From: Phenylobacterium sp.
GTDB lineage: Bacteria; Pseudomonadota; Alphaproteobacteria; Caulobacterales; Caulobacteraceae
Direction of reading: 5' to 3'
DNA: 50,550 nt
Assembly: GCF_030693805.1 (NCBI RefSeq)
Contig: NZ_JAUXZW010000068.1
Coordinates: 1-50,550 of the forward strand
Shown here: in pieces, positions 27,817 through 35,875 of the stretch
How the letters are laid out: each line of letters opens with the position of its first letter
Position numbering within the stretch: position 1 is the stretch's first letter
Translations under genes and position numbers: made by a program
The notes under the pieces: generated by a model
What the model saw: the letters and a program-made list of their open reading frames with translations, nothing else
Told to the model about the DNA's origin: nothing
The model's database searches: none

Positions 27817-28362
27817 TCACCGCCGCGCCTGCTCGTTGGGATAGAACACCCCGCGCACGCGACCAGGCTTGTTGCGGCCTTTGACGCTGGTCTGCATCTG
27901 CGCTTCACCGGTGTTGACGTGGATCACCATGCGTTGGCCGCGCAGCACGTTCTTGCCTTGCGCTGCGACCACGTCGCCGGTCATCACGATGGTCTCGGTG
28001 GCTGCGTCGTAGGTGGCCGCGTCGCCGCGCACCCGTTGCTGCGGCGTGACGTAGTAGACCGAGCCCTCGGCTTCCATCCGCTGCACCTGGCCGCAGTTCG
28101 GACCGGAGCTGGCGGAGCGCGCGGCGCCCACGGTGTTGTAGATCTTCAGCACGTCGGCCCGCAGGCGCGAGTCGGCCTGCAGCGCTTCGGCCGAACCGCG
28201 CCAGATCGCCAGGCACTGGGCGTTGACGACCTCGAGTTGGTCGGCGGTGAGATCCACTGGCGCGCTCGAGTTGCGGGCGAGCTGGGCCGCGGCCGGCGAA
28301 ACGCACAGCAGGGCGGCGGCCAGGGCCGTCGAACACGTGATGGCGGCATGCCCTAATCGCAT
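27817..28362 (-). CDS. lptA: LptA/OstA family LPS transport protein
   Basis: Signal peptide; PVDLTADQLEVVNAQC, GDAATYDAATETIVMTGDVVAAQGKNVLRGQRMVIHVNTGEAQM; adjacent to lptB/lptC. Confidence 0.9.
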   Translation of the reverse strand: MRLGHAAITCSTALAAALLCVSPAAAQLARNSSAPVDLTADQLEVVNAQCLAIWRGSAEALQADSRLRADVLKIYNTVGAARSASSGPNCGQVQRMEAEGSVYYVTPQQRVRGDAATYDAATETIVMTGDVVAAQGKNVLRGQRMVIHVNTGEAQMQTSVKGRNKPGRVRGVFYPNEQARR

Positions 28363-28371
28363 CGGCTTGAC

Positions 28372-28995
28372 CTAATTCCCGTCGATCCGGGCGCGCACGC
28401 CCCCCTTGAAGACCATGCGCTCGCCCTTGTCGTAAACGCCATAGGACTTCGCATTGATTTCTCCAAGCCGCCCTGAGCCCTGAATGGGGCCTGCGCCGAC
28501 CAGTTCGCCGGTCTTGGTGTCGAACCTGGAGGTCATGGTGTCGAACGCCGCCTGCTGGCCGGTCAGGCGTACGCCGCCGTTCATGTCCAGGCTGCGCCGC
28601 CCCTCATGGTACACGCCCGAGCGCGCAGTGATCCGCATCGGGTCCGAACCCCGCTCGTCGAGCACCAGGGCCGGGCGATCGAGGATCACCCGCTGGTAGT
28701 CGTGTTCGTCCCGCGTGGCGGTGACCGCGGTGACCACGAAGCCGCGGCCCTTCTCGTCGCGGCCGACGAAGCGCGGGTTGACCAGGCGGATCGGCGCGTC
28801 GCTGTCCTGGGCCCTGGCCGCGACCCCGTTGATCGAGCGGAAGATGATGACGCCGGCCATCGCGCTGAGGATCAGGCCGATGACGACCGGCAACACGACG
28901 CGCATGCGCCGCACCAGCCGCGAACGACGGCGCCAACGTTCGAAGTCGCGCCGCCTGGGCGTCTCTGGAATGGCTGCGATGTCGGCGGCGACCAT
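28372..28995 (-). CDS. lptC: LPS export protein LptC
   Basis: Single N-terminal TM, NPRFVGRDEKGRGFVVTAVTATRD ..., position upstream of lptA. Confidence 0.88.
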   Translation of the reverse strand: MVAADIAAIPETPRRRDFERWRRRSRLVRRMRVVLPVVIGLILSAMAGVIIFRSINGVAARAQDSDAPIRLVNPRFVGRDEKGRGFVVTAVTATRDEHDYQRVILDRPALVLDERGSDPMRITARSGVYHEGRRSLDMNGGVRLTGQQAAFDTMTSRFDTKTGELVGAGPIQGSGRLGEINAKSYGVYDKGERMVFKGGVRARIDGN

Positions 28996-29002
28996 GCCGC
29001 GC

Positions 29003-29620
29003 TCACGAATGGGCGAAGATGTCGACGTCCTCCCAGCCGGCCACGTCCAGCGCGGCGCGGTGGGGCAGGAATTCGAAGCAGGCTTTCGCCAGGCCGTCGC
29101 GGCCCTCGCGCACCAGCATCTGGTCGAGCTTGGCGCGCGCCGCATGCAGATGCAGCACGTCATGGGCGGCGTAGTTGAGCTGGTCGTCCGACAGGCTGGG
29201 CGCGCCCCAGTCGGAGCTCTGCTGGGCCTTCGACAGGTCGACGCCGACCATCTCGCGCACCACGTCCTTCAGGCCATGGCGGTCGGTGTAGGTGCGGGCG
29301 ATCCTGGACGCGATCTTGGTGCAGTAGACGGGTGCGGTCACCACACCCAGATGCAGCAGGAACATGGCGATATCGAAGCGGCCGAAGTGGAAGATCTTGG
29401 TCACCGCCGGGTCGGTCAGCAGCCGCTTCAGGTTCGGCGCGTCGTAGCCCGGCCGGTCCAGCCGCACGATGTGGGCGTCGCCGCCGCCGTCCGACAGCTG
29501 CACCACGCACAACGGGTCGCGGCCCAGTCGCAGGCCCATGGTCTCGGAATCGATCGCCACGGACGCTGCGTCCGCCAGCACGCCGTCCGGCAGGTCGCCC
29601 TGATGCAGAAAGTTGGCCAA
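29003..29620 (-). CDS. rnd: Ribonuclease D-like 3'-5' exonuclease (short form)
   Basis: VAIDSETMGLRLGRDPLCVVQLSDG DEDD-type exo motif; KIFHFGRFDIAML-like. Confidence 0.85.
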   Translation of the reverse strand: MANFLHQGDLPDGVLADAASVAIDSETMGLRLGRDPLCVVQLSDGGGDAHIVRLDRPGYDAPNLKRLLTDPAVTKIFHFGRFDIAMFLLHLGVVTAPVYCTKIASRIARTYTDRHGLKDVVREMVGVDLSKAQQSSDWGAPSLSDDQLNYAAHDVLHLHAARAKLDQMLVREGRDGLAKACFEFLPHRAALDVAGWEDVDIFAHS

Positions 29621-29714
29621 GCTCGCTCCGGCGTTGGATTTGCGGCAAGCGGCGGCGCGCGCCGTTTCCGATGCGCCGATCTCCTACCCGAAACCACGGC
29701 GCCGCTCCAGCGGC

Positions 29715-30374
29715 CTAAGACGCGGTGGCGGTTTCCAGCATGTTCAGCTCGCCGATGGTCGAAGCGCGGCCCTGCTTGGCGAGGATGCGGCGACGCAGCA
29801 ACGGCACATGGTCCTGGCCGAAATACATGATCTCGTCGTCCAGGAAGTAGGTCGGCACGCCATAGCCGCCGCGCTGGATCAGCTCCTCGGTGTTGGCGCG
29901 CAGCAGATCCTTGATCGGCTGCGAAGCGACCGCCTCGGCGTAGGCCGCAGGGTCGACGCCGGCGCGTGAGCAGACGTCGGCCATCACCTCGTCTTGCGAG
30001 ATGTCCAGGCCGTGGCCCCAGTGGGCGTCGTAGGTGGCGCGCGCGAACCGCATCATCGCGGCCTGATCGTGCTGCAGCCAGGCGCAGCCGCGCATCGCCT
30101 TGATGCTGTTCACCGGCCAACTCTGCGGGCGCACGATGGTGACGCCGACAGCCGCGCCCCATTCGCCCCAGTCGCGAACCGACATGGCGATGCGCTCCGG
30201 CGAAAGGCCGGAGCGGCGCTCATAGAGGCTCTTGTTCACCGCGTTGAACACGCCGCCGACGATCACCGGCCGCCAGTTGGGCGTCACGCCCAGCTCCTGG
30301 CCCAGCGCGGTGATCCGCACGACGCCAAGATAGCTCCAGGGGCTGGACACATCGAAGTAGACGTCGAGCTGCAT
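29715..30374 (-). CDS. 2-hydroxychromene-2-carboxylate isomerase-like (DsbA-fold, kappa-class-like)
   Basis: MQLDVYFDVSSPWSYLGVVRI, MRFARATYDAHWGHGLDISQDEV, GVPTYFLDDEIMYFGQDHV. Confidence 0.87.
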   Translation of the reverse strand: MQLDVYFDVSSPWSYLGVVRITALGQELGVTPNWRPVIVGGVFNAVNKSLYERRSGLSPERIAMSVRDWGEWGAAVGVTIVRPQSWPVNSIKAMRGCAWLQHDQAAMMRFARATYDAHWGHGLDISQDEVMADVCSRAGVDPAAYAEAVASQPIKDLLRANTEELIQRGGYGVPTYFLDDEIMYFGQDHVPLLRRRILAKQGRASTIGELNMLETATAS

Positions 30375-30375
30375 A

Positions 30376-31086
30376 TCACTCCCCCTGCGTGGCGACCTTG
30401 GGTTTGATTCCATAGAGAATCTCGCGGGCTTTCTCGTCTCTGGGCGGCCCCCCGGTGGGCTTGCCGCCGCCCAGGCTGATGCCCCGCTGAACGGCGTCGC
30501 GGCCGCGAATCTCGGTGAACCAGCGTTTGATGTTCGGATAGTCGTCCAGCGTGAAGCCCTGGGCCTTATGGGTGATGATCCAGGGGAAGCAGGCGATGTC
30601 GGCGATCGAATAGTCCTCGCCGGCGAGGAAGGCGCCCGTGCGACCGAGCTGACCGTCGAGCACCCTATAGAGCCGCTCGGCCTCGTTCTGGTAGCGCTCC
30701 ATCGCGTAGGGGATCTTCTCGGCCGCATAGAGCTTGAAGTGGCCGTTCTGGCCCAGCATCGGACCCAGCCCTGCGACCTGCCAGGCGAGCCAGGCGATCG
30801 CCGTCCAGCGCGCGTCGGGATCCTTGGGCAGCAGCTTGCCGGTCTTCTCCGACAGGTACTGGAGGATGGCCGCGGACTCGAACAGCGACATGGGCTTGCG
30901 GCCGGGACCAGGGTCCTGGTCGACGATGGCGGGGATGCGGTTGTTAGGGCTGATCGCCAGGAACTCCGGCGCATACTGGCCGCCCGACAGGTTGATCGGA
31001 TGGAATGTCCATTCCAGCCCCAGCTCCTCAAGGGCGATGGAGATCTTCCAGCCGTTCGGCGTGCCGGCAGAATACAGATCGATCAT
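30376..31086 (-). CDS. Glutathione S-transferase (YghU/Ure2-like)
   Basis: MIDLYSAGTPNGWKISIALEELGLEWTFHPINLSGGQYAPEFLAISPNNRIPAIVD. Confidence 0.9.
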   Translation of the reverse strand: MIDLYSAGTPNGWKISIALEELGLEWTFHPINLSGGQYAPEFLAISPNNRIPAIVDQDPGPGRKPMSLFESAAILQYLSEKTGKLLPKDPDARWTAIAWLAWQVAGLGPMLGQNGHFKLYAAEKIPYAMERYQNEAERLYRVLDGQLGRTGAFLAGEDYSIADIACFPWIITHKAQGFTLDDYPNIKRWFTEIRGRDAVQRGISLGGGKPTGGPPRDEKAREILYGIKPKVATQGE

Positions 31087-31199
31087 GGGCCGCCGCCTCC
31101 CTATTCCCGTTGTCAGGCGCGGAGAAGATCGGACGCGCCGGCCCTTGGCAAGCGCACATGCATGCTAATTCGATCGGCTGATTCTGGGGAAGTTTGGCG

Positions 31200-31217
31200 A
31201 CCACCGCCCGCAGGCGG

Positions 31218-31221
<4 letters not shown>
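31200..31221 (-). terminator. Hairpin overlapping the tRNA-Leu 3' CCA
   Basis: ACCACCGCC-CGCA-GGCGGTGGT, perfect 9-bp stem. Confidence 0.5.
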
Positions 31222-31304
<83 letters not shown>

Positions 31305-31457
31305 CCCGTCCGCTTGGGAGCGGGAGGCGGGACTGATAGGGCGCCGCCCCAAAGGGGTCAACGGCGACTTGTGAGCCGATGCGCGCGCCTCGTCTCATTG
31401 CGGCGCGCAGCCGCATCGTCTATCGGCTGAGCGTCTTGTGGAGCGAAAGGGCCCCTC

Positions 31458-32417
31458 ATGCAGAACCTGGTGACCGTGTTCGGCGGATCCGGCTTCGTCG
31501 GCTCCCAGGTCGTTCGCGCGCTCGCCAAGCGCGGCTGGCGCATCCGCGTCGCCGTGCGTCAGCCCAACCTCGCCTATGAGATGCGCCTGAACGGCGATGT
31601 GGGCCAGATCGACATCGCCCAGGCCAACGTCCGCAACGAAGCCTCGGTGCGCCGGGCGCTGGAGGGCGCGAGCGCCTGCGTCAACCTGGTCGGCGTGCTG
31701 TACGAGGGCGGCCGCCAGGGCTTCCAGGCGCTGCATGTGATGGGCGCGCGCACCATCGCCGCCGCCGCGCGCGACGAAGGCGTCCAGCAATTCGTGCAGA
31801 TGTCGGCCCTGGGCGCCGATCCCGCCTCGACCGCCAAGTACGCCCGCACCAAGGCCGAAGGCGAGGCCGCCGTGCGCGAGCTGTTGCCGCGCGCGGTGGT
31901 GCTGCGTCCCTCGGTGGTGTTCGGCCCCGAGGACGATTTCTTCAACCGCTTCGCCGCCATGGCCCAGATCAGCCCCGCCCTGCCGCTGATCGGCGGCGGC
32001 CATACGCGGTTCCAGCCGGTGTTCGTCGGCGACGTGGCCCAGGCGGTCGCCGCCGTGCTGGCCGACCCCGATTGCGCGGGCCGCACCTACGAGCTGGGTG
32101 GGCCGGCGGTCTACACCTTCCGCCAGTTGATGGAGCTGGTGTTGGCCGAGACCGGGCTGCGCCGCTTCCTCGCGCCGCTGCCGTTCCCGATCGCCGGCAT
32201 GCTCGGCAAGATCGCGGGCCTGCTGCCGGTGAAACCGCCGATCACCGCCGATCAGGTGGAGATGCTGCGCACGGACAACGTCCCCAGCGGCCAGGCCCCG
32301 GGGCTCGCCGATCTCGGGATCACGCCGACGTCGGCGGAGTCGATGATCGGCAGCTATCTCTATCGCTATCGCCGCGGCGGGCAGTTCGCCGATCAGGTCG
32401 CCCGCGCGCCCGCTTGA
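31458..32417 (+). CDS. NDUFA9-like complex I accessory / NAD-dependent epimerase family protein
   Basis: LVTVFGGSGFVGSQVVRALAKRGWRIRVAVRQP, ARTKAEGEAAVRE, GPEDDFFNRFAAMA. Confidence 0.9.
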   Translation: MQNLVTVFGGSGFVGSQVVRALAKRGWRIRVAVRQPNLAYEMRLNGDVGQIDIAQANVRNEASVRRALEGASACVNLVGVLYEGGRQGFQALHVMGARTIAAAARDEGVQQFVQMSALGADPASTAKYARTKAEGEAAVRELLPRAVVLRPSVVFGPEDDFFNRFAAMAQISPALPLIGGGHTRFQPVFVGDVAQAVAAVLADPDCAGRTYELGGPAVYTFRQLMELVLAETGLRRFLAPLPFPIAGMLGKIAGLLPVKPPITADQVEMLRTDNVPSGQAPGLADLGITPTSAESMIGSYLYRYRRGGQFADQVARAPA

Positions 32418-32488
32418 CGGCCACGACGGGGCTGCACAGCCGCGCTTCCCGGGTGTAGTCTGCAGCCTCTGAACTAGGGGCTCAGACA

Positions 32489-33391
32489 ATGGACGAGGCG
32501 ACCATCGCGTGGCCGCGCAAGACGCGCGAGCTGCACAACCACCACATGGATTCCACCACCTGGAACGACTTCAGGTTCCGGGACGACGACGTCATCGTCG
32601 GAACCTACGGCAAGTCCGGCACCACCTGGACCCAGCAGATCGTCGGGCAGCTGGTCTTCAAGGGTGCGACCGACGTGCCGATCCACGAGATCTCGCCGTG
32701 GTGGGACATGCGCGTCATCCCCCCGCAGGCGCGTCAGGCGGTCGAGGCCCAGACCCATCGGCGGATCATCAAGACCCACCTGCCGGTCGACGCCCTGCTG
32801 TTCTCGCCGAAGGCCAAGTATTTGTACGTCGGCCGCGATGGGCGCGACGTGCTGTGGAGCCTCTACAACCACCACGCCAACGCCAACCAGCTCTGGTACG
32901 ACGTGCTCAACGACACGCCGGGGCGCGTCGGCCCGCCGATCGAGCGGCCCGATCCCGACATCAGGCGCTACTTCCACACCTGGCTGGAACAGGACGGGCA
33001 GCCGTTCTGGTCGTTCTGGGACAACATCTCGAGTTGGTGGGCGGTGCGTCATCTGCCCAACGTCAAGCTGGTGCATTTCGCCAGGCTGAAGGCCGATCTG
33101 GCCGGCGAGATGCGCAAGATCGCCGATTTCCTGGATATCGACATCCCGGAGGCTCAATGGCCGCAGATCGTCGAGCATTGCACCTTCGACTACATGAAGG
33201 CGCACGCCGAAGAGATGGCCCCGATGGGCGGGCGGGTGTTCGAGGGCGGGGCCAAGACCTTCATCAACAAGGGCGTCAACGGCCGCTGGCACGACGTGCT
33301 GAGCCCGGCGGAAAGCCTCGCCTATGAGCGCATGGCGGTCGAAAAGCTCGGCCCCGACTGCGCCCGTTGGTTGATGACGGGTGAGGAATAG
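32489..33391 (+). CDS. Sulfotransferase domain protein (aryl/cytosolic sulfotransferase type)
   Basis: GTYGKSGTTWTQQIVGQL (5'-PSB loop), KYLYVGRDGRDVLWSLYNHH (3'-PB), FINKGVNGRWHDVLSPAE (RKGxxGDWK-like). Confidence 0.9.
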   Translation: MDEATIAWPRKTRELHNHHMDSTTWNDFRFRDDDVIVGTYGKSGTTWTQQIVGQLVFKGATDVPIHEISPWWDMRVIPPQARQAVEAQTHRRIIKTHLPVDALLFSPKAKYLYVGRDGRDVLWSLYNHHANANQLWYDVLNDTPGRVGPPIERPDPDIRRYFHTWLEQDGQPFWSFWDNISSWWAVRHLPNVKLVHFARLKADLAGEMRKIADFLDIDIPEAQWPQIVEHCTFDYMKAHAEEMAPMGGRVFEGGAKTFINKGVNGRWHDVLSPAESLAYERMAVEKLGPDCARWLMTGEE

Positions 33392-33418
33392 GGCGGCGTC
33401 GGGAGTGAGCTCGCGGGC

Positions 33419-34216
33419 CTACCGCGCCAGCAGCACGAGCCCGGCGACGCCGACCACGATCCGCCACCAGCCGAACGGGGCGAGGCCGCGCCGGCTGACG
33501 AAGTCGAGCATCGCCTTGACCACCACCAGGCCGGAGACGAACGCCACCAGGAAACCCAGGCCGATCAAGCCCGCCTGGTCAAGGTTCAGAGCATCGCGGC
33601 TCTTGTAGAGGTCATAGGCGAAGGCGCCGGCCATGGTCGGGATCGCCAGGAAGAACGAGAACTCGGCCGCCGCGCGCTTCTCCACGCCCAGCAGCACGCC
33701 GCCGACGATGGTCGCGCCCGAGCGTGACACGCCGGGGATCATCGACAGGCACTGCATGAGACCGACGCCCAGCGCTGTCGGCAGGCCGAGCTTCATGGCG
33801 TCGTGGCGGCGCGCCGGCGGCGGCCAGCGGTCGATCGCCAGCAGGGCGACGCCACCGACGATCAGCGACCAGCAGATCAGCCTGGGGCTCTCGAACAGCA
33901 CCTCCTTGATCAGGTCGTGCAGCAGCACGCCAAGCACCACGGCCGGCAGGAAGGCCACCAAGACCGAGGCGATGAAGCGCCGCGCCTCAGGATCCTTCGG
34001 CGCGCGGATCAGCATGCTCCACAGCCGTTGGAAGTAGAGCGCCACCACCGCCAGGATCGCGCCCAACTGGATCAGCACGCAAAAGGTGTCCCAGAAGCCG
34101 TCCGGCAGCCCCAACGCTGATTTGGCGAGCAACAGGTGGCCCGTCGACGAAACGGGAATGAATTCCGTCAGCCCTTCGATCAGGCCGAGGATGATGGCGT
34201 TCAGCCAATCCGGCAC
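33419..34216 (-). CDS. uppP: Undecaprenyl-diphosphate phosphatase
   Basis: LGLIEGLTEFIPVSSTGHLLLAKSALG, PGVSRSGATIVGGVLLG. Confidence 0.96.
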   Translation of the reverse strand: MPDWLNAIILGLIEGLTEFIPVSSTGHLLLAKSALGLPDGFWDTFCVLIQLGAILAVVALYFQRLWSMLIRAPKDPEARRFIASVLVAFLPAVVLGVLLHDLIKEVLFESPRLICWSLIVGGVALLAIDRWPPPARRHDAMKLGLPTALGVGLMQCLSMIPGVSRSGATIVGGVLLGVEKRAAAEFSFFLAIPTMAGAFAYDLYKSRDALNLDQAGLIGLGFLVAFVSGLVVVKAMLDFVSRRGLAPFGWWRIVVGVAGLVLLAR

Positions 34217-34421
34217 TTGGCGTCCCCTTATGCTGCGAACGCTGAGAGAGCGCTCGGATGGTAAATAACACCTTCATCCAATTTATGGACCAAATTAGAT
34301 CACCCGCTGAGCGAATCTGCAAATATCGATCATAATCGTCCTCCAGAAAGACCAATCTCTGGTCGATGTGCTTTCAACCGCCACCTTGTTCGACTAGATG
34401 GCCCTTCGAGAGGAGCCGACC

Positions 34422-35870
34422 ATGGCCGAGCGCATGCTGAAGTTCACGACCGTGGCGCGCACGACGCCCTCCAAGCGTGACGCTGAGACGCGTGCAGGCG
34501 ACTTCCATGAGATCTACGCCGACTTCATCGACGCCAAGGCGAGCGAGCAGGCGTCGCGTTGCTCCCAGTGCGGCGTGCCGTTCTGCCAGACCCACTGTCC
34601 GCTCCATAACAACATCCCCGACTGGCTGCGGATGACCGCGGAGGGTCGTCTGGAGGAGGCCTATGGGCTTTCCCAGGCGACCAATTCGATGCCGGAGATC
34701 TGCGGCCGCATCTGCCCGCAGGACCGCCTGTGCGAGGGCAACTGCGTCATTGAGCAGTCGGGCCACGGCACGGTGACCATCGGCGCCGTCGAACGCTACC
34801 TGAGCGACAAGGCCTGGGAAGAGGGCTGGGTCCAGCCGCTACGTCCCCGCGCCGATCGCGGCGCCTCCGTCGGCGTGATCGGCGCTGGCCCCGCCGGCCT
34901 CGCCGCCGCCGAACGACTGCGCGAGATGGGCTACGCGGTCACTGTCTACGACCGGCATGACCGCCCGGGCGGACTGCTGATCTACGGCATCCCCAACTTC
35001 AAGCTCGAGAAGGACGTGGTCGAGCGCCGCACTCGGCGTCTGGCCGAGGGCGGGATCGAGTTCCGCCTCAACTTCGAGGTCGGGCGCGACGCGAGCCTGA
35101 CGGATTTGCGCGCCCGCCACGACGCAGTGCTGATCGCCACGGGCGTCTACGCTGCGCGCGACCTGGTGGTCCCCGGCGTCGGCTCAGCCGGCGTCGCGCC
35201 GGCGCTCGACTACCTGATCGCCTCCAACCGCGAAGGCCTGGGCGAGGCCGTGCCCGAGTTCCGCTCGGGCGAACTGAACGCAGAAGGCCGCCGCGTCGTG
35301 GTGATCGGCGGCGGCGACACCGCCATGGACTGCGTGCGCACCGCCGTGCGCCAGGGCGCGGCCAGCGTCACCTGCCTCTATCGCCGAGACCGCGCCAACA
35401 TGCCGGGCTCGGCCCGCGAGGTCTCGCACGCCGAGGAGGAAGGCGTGGTGTTCGAATGGCTGGGCGCGCCGCGCGCGGTGACCGGCGAGGCCTCCGGCGT
35501 CACCGGCGTGCGGGCTGCGCGCATGCGGCTGTCGGCGCCCGACGTCACCGGCCGCCAGGGTATCGCGGAGGTCGAGGGCGCGGACTTCGACCTGCCCGCC
35601 GACCTGGTGATCAAGGCGCTGGGCTTCGATCCCGAAGACCTGCCGACCGTCTTCGACGCTCCGGGCCTCGCGGTCAGCCGCTGGGGCACGGTGAAGGCCG
35701 ACCTGCGCACCCTGGAGACCAGCATGGACGGCGTGTTCGCCGCTGGCGACATCGTGCGCGGCGCGTCCCTGGTGGTCTGGGCGATCCGCGACGGCCGCGA
35801 CGCCGCCGACGCCATCCACCGCCGCCTGTCGGCTCCCGCCCAGTCGGCCGCCCTGATCGCCGCGGAGTGA
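34422..35870 (+). CDS. gltD: Glutamate synthase small subunit
   Basis: SQCGVPFCQTHCPLHNNIPDWLRM, GAGPAGLAAAERLREMGY, VVIGGGDTAMDCVRTA. Confidence 0.95.
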   Translation: MAERMLKFTTVARTTPSKRDAETRAGDFHEIYADFIDAKASEQASRCSQCGVPFCQTHCPLHNNIPDWLRMTAEGRLEEAYGLSQATNSMPEICGRICPQDRLCEGNCVIEQSGHGTVTIGAVERYLSDKAWEEGWVQPLRPRADRGASVGVIGAGPAGLAAAERLREMGYAVTVYDRHDRPGGLLIYGIPNFKLEKDVVERRTRRLAEGGIEFRLNFEVGRDASLTDLRARHDAVLIATGVYAARDLVVPGVGSAGVAPALDYLIASNREGLGEAVPEFRSGELNAEGRRVVVIGGGDTAMDCVRTAVRQGAASVTCLYRRDRANMPGSAREVSHAEEEGVVFEWLGAPRAVTGEASGVTGVRAARMRLSAPDVTGRQGIAEVEGADFDLPADLVIKALGFDPEDLPTVFDAPGLAVSRWGTVKADLRTLETSMDGVFAAGDIVRGASLVVWAIRDGRDAADAIHRRLSAPAQSAALIAAE

Positions 35871-35875
35871 GCGCC

